20,903 nucleotides of DNA from an uncultured Christensenella sp. (GTDB lineage: Bacteria; Bacillota; Clostridia; Christensenellales; UBA1242): assembly GCA_949293925.1 (NCBI GenBank), contig CASFFI010000019.1, forward strand, positions 1 to 20,903. Direction: 5' to 3'. The notes beneath the pieces were generated by a model. The model was not told where the DNA came from. It did no database searches and worked only from the letters and a program-made list of their open reading frames with translations. The translations under genes were made by a program, and so were the position numbers. Shown one piece after another: positions 15,601-20,903 of the stretch (its first letter is position 1; every line of letters starts with the position of its first letter).

Positions 15601-18600
15601 TCTGCATTAAATTCTATTACCTTATCAGAATTAATATCAATTGTTTCATTGGATATAGTTGACTTAATTTGAATGCTATCAATACTGTTATAATTATCTG
15701 CAGTTATTATAACATTAATTTCACTTTGATAATCCAAATAATTGTCTGTACTAAAATCAAGTTCTACATTATCATAAATGTCGTTATTAACACTAATAAA
15801 ACTATTTCCACTGCCGTTTCCTAAACTATCTAGGGTTATTAGGAATCTTTCAACTTCATTTACATAAACTTGCAAGCTGTATATATCATCTGAATTGTTT
15901 ACGTAATTTAAAATTTCTTCACCTAAAGTTACGCGTAAAATTTTATTAGCAATATTTTCCAAAGCATTTTCATTACATAATTTATAGATATTTAAACTAT
16001 CAAACAAATAATAATTTACAAATCTAACAGTATTAAAATCATTTATTTGCTGTAATACAAATTCTTCACCAATATAAACAACGCTTTTATCTATTCGGTT
16101 TGCAAGCGTAGAACTAGCAGTATAATTTGAATTATTTATGGATAACTCAATTGCTATCTTTTCAACCTCGAAATTGAATTCATCACCTAAACTAGAACTA
16201 TAACTATCTATTAAATAATTTGAATTATCATAGTCTAAATTGTTAAATTTAGAAATTTTATAGCCTGGATTCAAAGATAATGAAATTTCAAGTTTATCAT
16301 AAGGTAAAATATCTAATTCAACTACCTTTTCGTAACCATTTATAAGATATTCAAAATTGTAAATTGAATTATTTAGTTTTATATTGATTTGAGCGTAATT
16401 ATAGTCGGTTGGTAATAAATTGTAAAATTCATTAGAAATCAAATTCGATGAAATATTAATTTTTGTACCAACACCCGTTAACTCAAAAATAACTTTAAAG
16501 TCTTCGCCAGCATACTCAATTAAATTATAAACATCTTGAAGTGTAATTGATAAATAATTGGTATTTTCTGCCACTAAATTATAACTCTCTCCACTACCTT
16601 TATAAACTCTGATATTAACAATAAAGTCTTGTAATTTAGATTGTTTTAAAACATAATTAGCAGTCAATACATCACCAAAATAATATTGTCCTTGAACCCT
16701 TTGTCCATCAACATTTCCGTTTAAAATTTCAAAATTTATACTTTCAAATAATTCATTTAAAATACTTCCATCATTGTTTATAGTATCAACATCAATTTCA
16801 CCCAAATTAGAGTAAATAGTATTTGTGAATCTAGCACTAAAATCAACATTATATGATTTTAAATTTGCAACTGTTTGTATTCTTAAATAATCATCAATAA
16901 AACCATCACTATCCGCATCAACATTTACATTTATAGAGGCAGGAGAAGTAGCATTTAATATAGTTTTATCTAAGTCAGGTGAATAATTTAAACCATCATT
17001 AGAGCCCAACACATTTATTTGAGTTTCAGTATTATTGTAAGCATCAGAAATAATAAAATCGTATTTTATATTAGAATTTTGACCTTTATAAAAATATTGA
17101 AGATCATCTTTTATAAATCCATTAGAAATTGACTGATTTGTTGCAGAATTTTGATACAATTCATCAAAGTCAACGATGACTGTTTTAGCGATATTTATAA
17201 CAATCGTTAACACTCTATCATCTTCAGAAACTTCTTCAAATCCATTCAAATATTCAGGCATAGTTTCATAAATATAATTTAAAGCATTGTTGTCAATTGC
17301 AGTAAGCGATAGATTTTGTTGTCCCGATAGTTTAGCCCCATATTGAGATAAATTATTAGTATCAGCAATTAAATTAGACCTATATATAGCCGAATTAGTT
17401 TCGCCACCAAAGTCATAGAAATTCCAATTTAATACCATATAATTATCAAAATCAGCGCCATTTCTTTTTGCCATCGTCAGCATAAAATACGGAGCATTAT
17501 CAACTTGAAAATGATTAGAATTTTCAAATACCTGATTCATATTTGAAAGAAATGAAATCGTTAAAATATCATCAATTTTAATTAAATCATCTCCGTTTAA
17601 CAAATAAATTTCATATATTTTTAAATCTTCATTATAGACGGCGGAATAAACATCGTTTGTATAACTATCTACAATTTTAAAATCAATTATAAAATCAATT
17701 TTAGAAATATTTGCTTTAATGCTCCCCAAATAATCAGAACTGTCTTCTTGAGTGTGTTCAACGACTTCGCCTATTAACCCCAAATAAAAGTAATCTAAGA
17801 AATATTTGTTTACATTAATTACCAACTTGTAACCAGATGAGTATTTTGAATTTTGATAAAGTTCAAATACCCTTTCGCCATTATAAGTTAAGAAATGTAC
17901 TATATCTTCCCCTGCTACTTCTTGCCCTTGAGTGAAATTATTCCAAACAACATCATCAACATCAATGCTTAAATCAGTGAACAATGTAATCAAATAATCT
18001 TTAAAATTATGTGAATAACTGTCAAGTTGATAACCAATTCGAATAATGTATTGCAGTTCTAATTTATCTCCTAACGACAAAAAGTTAGTATAATCCGATT
18101 GAATAAGCCCATCATTAGAAATTGATAAATCATCTGAAAAATTATATGAATAGTAATTAATTATAAATTGCTCAGAAACATCTAATCCTTCAAAAGCCTC
18201 TAAATCTACAGCGTATTCAATTAAACTATAGCCAATTTCATCAGTTGTATAATCAGATATAACTACATCTTCCCCACTATCTAAAACATCTATAATTTTT
18301 TCTGTTTCTAATTCAAAACCTAAATAATTTCTATAATCATTATAACCAAATGGATTTTGAACTGTTTTTAATTCATCATAAATTTCATCTTGACTAAAAA
18401 TTTGTACTTGATATTCACTATCAGACAACAGATTGATTTTAATATTATAACTAAATCCCGCTAAATTTTCATTACTTATATTAGGTGTTGAAGAAGTAAT
18501 AAAATCACTACTTCCAAAGGTCAAAGAAAACTTTATAAAATCTGCAAGGCATGAATTTGAATAAGGTATTGCTTGAAATTCAATTACATCAGGATTAGAG

Positions 18601-20903
18601 TATGAAACATTATAAGCATACATTAATTGACTTGATTCAAAATCATACCAAAAATAAATTGTATAAACACCTTGATTTATTCTAGTTTTTTCAGAATAAT
18701 TAATAACATCATTTGAATTAGCAAGGTACGAATTAGTATTAGTATTTACAACGATTTTCCCTGAAGTTTTATTTGAAATAGGCAAAGTCAAAGTGTATTC
18801 ATTTCTCTGCCAAATAGCATACAACGAAATAGCATTTTCTCCATTATTAGAAAGACCAAACAGCCATTCAAAATAAACTGGCAAATCAGTTTCTGTTGCA
18901 AGTTCATTTCTGTTTTTATCATTAAAATCATCACTAAGCCCCAAGAAAGTATAATAACTTTGACTTTGATTTTTCACGCTAAAAGCATTTGATTTCAAAT
19001 AATCGTTTAGTTCTTCATTGTATCTAAAATAAGTAAAATAATTATATGTATATTGAGAATTTTCTGCAAAATTTTCATTTCTAAACAATTGTTCTGTAAT
19101 TTTTCTTTTGTCCAAAATTCCATCATTTACAGATTGCTTAACGCTGTAATAAAGCACTCCACTAACAAACTCGCTATCATTTGAATTGTAACTATCGCCA
19201 TCATAATAATTTGATATAAAGTTTTGATAACCTGTTCTATCTAAAGTTGCTTTTGCAAGTTTATAAACCACATCATATTCAGTTTTATCCGTAATTTTAA
19301 AATTGTTTACGCTCAAAAGGAAATTTTGATTATTCAAATCATTTAGTCTAGAAGTCAAATTAATGCTATCTATATAAACTTTAAAAAAGTTTCCTAAGTA
19401 TTGCATATAAAGATTTTCTAAATCCCAATATGCTCCATTTTCATATGAAATATTATTAAAATTAGAATAATTGTAATTGCTAGTTGAATAGAAATAATTG
19501 ACATTTTCTTGTCCGCTAACAGATTCATTTAAACTATCAAAATTTATGAAATAAGGACTATATCTGTAATTTTTAAAGTTATAATTGTAAAGCGAAATTG
19601 CCTTATCTCCAACATTTAAAGTTTTTGAAATGAACTCACCATTTTTGTCAATAGATAAATTTTCGCCATTTGCTAAGTAATCATCAATATTTTTGTAATA
19701 ATTAGTGTTATGCACTAAATACAGATTGATTTTAGCCTGATTTCTTTGCCAAGAAAGGTATAATTTGTCTGTAACGTTTCCATTAAAGAACAATAAAGAC
19801 GAATTAAATTCACTTGACCAAGTATCAAACGAAAACTGATTTGAATCATAACAATTAATAACATTTTCCCCGTTTTTAGTCTGTGAAAAACCAGTTTGAA
19901 TAAATGTGTAAACCGAATTTTCAACAGCGGTAAAATTATAAGCATAATTTGCACTACCAGAGTTTACCAATTCAAAGTCTGAATTGTATTTAAATAAGAA
20001 ATAATAATTTCCATTAACATCTTGTTGAATATTGCCAAACTCATCTGAATGTGAATTAATAATATTATATTCGCTATTTTCATCACTTGACCAAGTCCAA
20101 ACGCTAACGCCACTAGTCAACTCCGACAAATTTCCAACTGAAATGCTAGAAACTATTACTTTTCCACCATACACACTACTAGGTGTATTCGCGTCAATAT
20201 TAACTCTGTAAATATTTCCATAATAATGAGCAAATAAATAAACGCTTGAATTTACGACTCCATTTTGTAAAACTACATTGCTTTGAAAATTCGTAATATC
20301 TTGTGTGCTGTCTATAAAATCACTACCCGTTGCATATTTATACGCATAAAAAGTGTAAAAGTCAGCACTAGGTTCACTTTGCCCACCCGTCAAATAATCA
20401 GACAAGCCGAAACTTCCAAAATTATCTCCTGCAAAGCCAATTAGATTAACATCTTCTTGATTTTCACTTGTACCCCAATGCGCATTAAGGTTAGGATAAT
20501 TGATATTTTCATTATTTAAATTCAAAATTAAAGTTTGTTGTTCAATATCCCATAACGCAATAATAGTCTTGTTCCCTGTTGTGTTTCTCAAATCAAAATT
20601 AATTAAATTTCCTAAATTTGAAACAAGTTTTTGTTCGCCACTAAAATTAAAGCCTATATTATAATATCTGTTGGTGTTAAAATCCAAATATGATTTATCT
20701 TGATAAGAACTAGTTTTTATACTAAAATTAACTAAATTTTCATCACTAATAGCCGAATAAGTCAAAACCTGAATGGTATTTCCGCCCAAAGCAAAAGATA
20801 ACTCAATCAAATTACCATTTCCATATCCAGATACGCCATTTACACTAACAGAAGATACATCTTGACCAAGTTTTTGTAAACTAGCACTTGAAATTTCAAT
20901 ATT
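9699..20903 (-). CDS. Giant repeat-rich membrane-anchored surface protein (partial, N-terminus off the right edge)
   Basis: The frame is open from the right edge to the stop at 9699, 3,734 codons, so the true start and any signal peptide lie outside; the TTG at 20810 is internal. The protein is rich in Asn, Ser, Asp, Tyr, Ile and poor in Lys and Cys, unlike its Lys-rich neighbours. Residue numbers count from the edge. Near 381 and 694 there are List-Bact-repeat-like ends (LYLSWQRN, LYAIWQRN). About 2005-2860 is an array of divergent InlB-B-type beta repeats. About 3205-3286 looks MBG-like. About 3291-3384 is a YDG-type domain (TKTYDGTDNL). A transmembrane helix (3695-3716, mostly Ile/Leu after WW) and an 18-residue basic tail (KRRKDKSEKRY...) end the protein. 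No LPXTG motif is seen, so it is anchored by the helix with most of the protein outside. Adhesion or cell-cell contact is the usual role of such proteins; the ligand is unknown. A terminator follows. Confidence 0.9.
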   Translation of the reverse strand, partial: NIEISSASLQKLGQDVSSVSVNGVSGYGNGNLIELSFALGGNTIQVLTYSAISDENLVNFSIKTSSYQDKSYLDFNTNRYYNIGFNFSGEQKLVSNLGNLINFDLRNTTGNKTIIALWDIEQQTLILNLNNENINYPNLNAHWGTSENQEDVNLIGFAGDNFGSFGLSDYLTGGQSEPSADFYTFYAYKYATGSDFIDSTQDITNFQSNVVLQNGVVNSSVYLFAHYYGNIYRVNIDANTPSSVYGGKVIVSSISVGNLSELTSGVSVWTWSSDENSEYNIINSHSDEFGNIQQDVNGNYYFLFKYNSDFELVNSGSANYAYNFTAVENSVYTFIQTGFSQTKNGENVINCYDSNQFSFDTWSSEFNSSLLFFNGNVTDKLYLSWQRNQAKINLYLVHNTNYYKNIDDYLANGENLSIDKNGEFISKTLNVGDKAISLYNYNFKNYRYSPYFINFDSLNESVSGQENVNYFYSTSNYNYSNFNNISYENGAYWDLENLYMQYLGNFFKVYIDSINLTSRLNDLNNQNFLLSVNNFKITDKTEYDVVYKLAKATLDRTGYQNFISNYYDGDSYNSNDSEFVSGVLYYSVKQSVNDGILDKRKITEQLFRNENFAENSQYTYNYFTYFRYNEELNDYLKSNAFSVKNQSQSYYTFLGLSDDFNDKNRNELATETDLPVYFEWLFGLSNNGENAISLYAIWQRNEYTLTLPISNKTSGKIVVNTNTNSYLANSNDVINYSEKTRINQGVYTIYFWYDFESSQLMYAYNVSYSNPDVIEFQAIPYSNSCLADFIKFSLTFGSSDFITSSTPNISNENLAGFSYNIKINLLSDSEYQVQIFSQDEIYDELKTVQNPFGYNDYRNYLGFELETEKIIDVLDSGEDVVISDYTTDEIGYSLIEYAVDLEAFEGLDVSEQFIINYYSYNFSDDLSISNDGLIQSDYTNFLSLGDKLELQYIIRIGYQLDSYSHNFKDYLITLFTDLSIDVDDVVWNNFTQGQEVAGEDIVHFLTYNGERVFELYQNSKYSSGYKLVINVNKYFLDYFYLGLIGEVVEHTQEDSSDYLGSIKANISKIDFIIDFKIVDSYTNDVYSAVYNEDLKIYEIYLLNGDDLIKIDDILTISFLSNMNQVFENSNHFQVDNAPYFMLTMAKRNGADFDNYMVLNWNFYDFGGETNSAIYRSNLIADTNNLSQYGAKLSGQQNLSLTAIDNNALNYIYETMPEYLNGFEEVSEDDRVLTIVINIAKTVIVDFDELYQNSATNQSISNGFIKDDLQYFYKGQNSNIKYDFIISDAYNNTETQINVLGSNDGLNYSPDLDKTILNATSPASINVNVDADSDGFIDDYLRIQTVANLKSYNVDFSARFTNTIYSNLGEIDVDTINNDGSILNELFESINFEILNGNVDGQRVQGQYYFGDVLTANYVLKQSKLQDFIVNIRVYKGSGESYNLVAENTNYLSITLQDVYNLIEYAGEDFKVIFELTGVGTKINISSNLISNEFYNLLPTDYNYAQINIKLNNSIYNFEYLINGYEKVVELDILPYDKLEISLSLNPGYKISKFNNLDYDNSNYLIDSYSSSLGDEFNFEVEKIAIELSINNSNYTASSTLANRIDKSVVYIGEEFVLQQINDFNTVRFVNYYLFDSLNIYKLCNENALENIANKILRVTLGEEILNYVNNSDDIYSLQVYVNEVERFLITLDSLGNGSGNSFISVNNDIYDNVELDFSTDNYLDYQSEINVIITADNYNSIDSIQIKSTISNETIDINSDKVIEFNADSKGLKYIKFTFTLESDSEIIVSYVKNEYVLNIYYDEAKSIIELSNALQETLVSIEYLENTLDNKEIYPNIARFVTYIDTDLGSSVEANVTKTNLSIDGVVFDYLGLYTDENFENLYKNSDTQNPTVIELFDDLNNDTTDDLNLYVKYSGMYSLSVIKTIENIENDTHLDEIDLKITNVTNNTEVNFDTSVEYLYVGTNVSIEYNLLENANKRVYFYGYEIDGTIYLDSIYNFTISKDTVIKAIFKYIEYTVEILENGELSNSFEVSYKLNSNIEDSSSYINNLKTYHYADVISIRLNNVTDYKTLDNVYKLDEIISFTKDYNTEQLQNYYQNTYTLENITIDSNIVLDLEVSIYHKIDFKFVDVDSDTLLDVNENYILQSDILGEFNLVKSSIFVKDGENLNLSITSDSKKIYRFVNFAGALVDLQEHNGIYTIENISKDTDDSNEYIVNFEKIGYNVSVELIDDAGNNLISYNGNDIVIDDVVSLSSSSIKVGDSLNLTLLNSPIGYRFIKYSYNATSGIVESSNAFYTFVYEGDYVPNDDNILFVAVFEKINYSIDNSNNLQLDESVIIDESNSQKNHYDLSNLTENNISILVNGGISSSVKIGDEITVVINMFEGYTLDEFVFDGTIFALNDFKIVNSNRVDNYTLTFTYLPKDSTDEFNKIEYTATISLKDYNLTFTTLVDNDAFSSKVATFGFDGINFDFTDSTNFTATLGESYSLYIKFDNLDLAQSYSIKLRIGSSIYTIKANDTDYQDQVLFTYNFEFNNSLQLNYAILFESLTGVFNITTNILGEISITEISEFTVNIAINKLYSGETNIIELTKAFTIGDKINFVVNGNIQAFRFVGIAKYKENNIYTSSDYLLNNTLDFSYTDINATYVLVFEPIVYTLNFVIDEVNDEAVGSIESDGEFYTNSDSMLISYLDNKSLKFLANIGYEINEVLISNVVDFTDKTYIFTSQDLENKYYTIDFSRQNFDLLICQYADELNNVYLYLNLNIIKYNITTSLKSESSNALAIVTDIDPSKAEITKSFTAEYGSNASIVIHTCQGIIVNSVSVNGTPISYTQSQDKTEYTLTLSNITNNQDVVVNIINKSYTLNFTSSNQTGDDDATIYLNAIKDSSIQSTNATFTVFNNQTIKLYTLFEKGYKFDGISFGDITVKSSQNNESTTLINNLYQVESEILIDSEFISNLSLSNLDDVRNLLVKVSKSELVTHINVRQIVGIDSINYETLINVNGVWLNENNLTSSYINTTNIPILERYVISQTLQNSQFELIKSEYEIDKIQLRSSNDLIIVENILNPLTITEEYFELDSATNNSVIHFDIYLKLRSVSISIEIEDYNEFLHNSQIIHLTYSLNDSQDVTNIDFINGVYLIESNVDDSGKINKLTINTLNTSSFEISAFVFNNGLKQSLIKDEPLIIENITSNSVVKLYLKIATDKISFTNNLVEFEYVGEINTVVQGVDTSKLGIDVSNLVVSYKYYEKTSENTFVEIDNVIDVGDYRIDVYINGVNIELSKEFNIIPKKISLKNLNYIYTKTYDGTDNLNSNALQSLLSNFIAINDGEIYSKDLGKVGIDFATSTAKISGKNVGSVNLDLLITNVALTGENSNNYRIDFETLSNGLESTGINGEIVVKSCINIAKLKLNLYLNNVLNNFKIYNPNDSSASVLNNNLFFGSYVYTDLSGTAVMQNITLTDGVEFKGMMVEFILNGLQEKIYINLDKMNFYFATSENVLSSSMQDRKIVSFTTDGVMIKGNDNTEIGNYELNVQFMGFANPNIPTQLIFTDTLYDEDSGLFIKTTDGGYFNPGLTLVLKELQPTDDNYNIVYGKVSSVISGRLVFEKAYTIAILNNLGEQVTSSDSIGTNGFKIYLPRPDDDVRFVFNVINSSNDGIQLDYSYENYDGGQYLVISSEDLQDLQYLAIVINRTFFQWWIILLIILLIIIIILIIIIIFKRRKDKSEKRYSSYKNRV
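9756..9821 (-). other. C-terminal Ile-rich transmembrane anchor of the giant protein
   Basis: These 22 codons encode two Trp followed by an almost pure Ile/Leu helix ending in Phe, then KRRKDKSEKR inside the cell. The Trp pair at the outer face and the basic inner tail fix an N-out/C-in topology. Confidence 0.85.
12300..14890 (-). repeat. Array of about nine divergent beta-repeats within the giant protein
   Basis: A joining motif of the form hydrophobic-x-F-E-x-I-x-Y-x-hydrophobic recurs every 265-355 bp (about 90-115 residues). Examples are AIFKYIEYTVEIL, IVNFEKIGYNVSVEL, FVAVFEKINYSI, VLVFEPIVYTLNFVI and VVNIINKSYTLNFTSS. Within units a G-(D/E)-x-(L/I/V) step and a GY(R/K/T)(F/L) step recur (e.g. 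KVGDSLNLTLLNSPIGYRF). The pattern fits divergent InlB B-repeats/bacterial beta-repeat domains. Copies differ strongly in DNA, so the array is old rather than recently amplified. Ends are approximate. Confidence 0.6.

Noticed and set aside
19715..19954. Minus-strand open frame of 79 codons inside the giant gene in another frame
   Set aside because: Fully contained in the giant gene, which has consistent protein character throughout; no independent support.
20808..20810. TTG as start codon of the giant gene
   Set aside because: The frame stays open for 31 more codons to the window edge, there is no ribosome site before the TTG, and the upstream residues (e.g. SVSVNGVSGYGNGN) look like the same kind of protein. 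The real start is outside the window.

Overview
The window reads as an AT-rich chromosomal segment of a low-GC, probably anaerobic Gram-positive bacterium (Bacillota, perhaps an uncultured Clostridia-like gut lineage; that placement is a guess). Support: good Shine-Dalgarno sites, sigma-A-type promoters, TGA used as a stop, RecX and cytidylate-kinase-like genes of bacterial type, a NifU-like/GGGtGRT pair of the kind known from anaerobes, and a giant repeat-rich surface protein. I see no tRNA, rRNA, IS element, CRISPR array or phage gene.

Left part (1-4375, all minus strand). Two large proteins I do not recognise. The first (1-2176) runs off the left edge and has a hydrophobic hairpin and a Pro/Glu/Thr tandem repeat. 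The second (2792-4375) is Lys/Glu-rich and coiled-coil. A terminator at 2756-2781 and about 550 bp of non-coding DNA separate them; that DNA is less AT-rich than other spacers here and may encode an RNA.

Plus-strand cluster (4474-6316). A strong promoter, divergent from that of the coiled-coil gene, drives a GNAT-type acetyltransferase with an acidic tail. Two small adjacent proteins with mTERF-like helical repeats follow, closed by a clear terminator. mTERF repeats are best known from mitochondria and plastids, so this pair is the most unusual feature of the ordinary gene content.

Housekeeping block (6395-9593). On the minus strand a NifU-like scaffold protein and a GGGtGRT-family protein overlap by one base (TAATG), followed by a divergent cytidylate-kinase-like gene. 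Divergently on the plus strand lies recX, which looks leaderless.

Right half (9699-20903, minus strand). One open reading frame of at least 3,734 codons fills this part and runs off the right edge, so its N-terminus is not in the window. It is a very large, Asn/Ser/Asp/Tyr-rich, beta-repeat surface protein with InlB-B-like/List-Bact-like repeats, MBG/YDG-like domains near the C-terminus, and a terminal Ile-rich transmembrane anchor with a basic cytoplasmic tail. There is no LPXTG-type motif.
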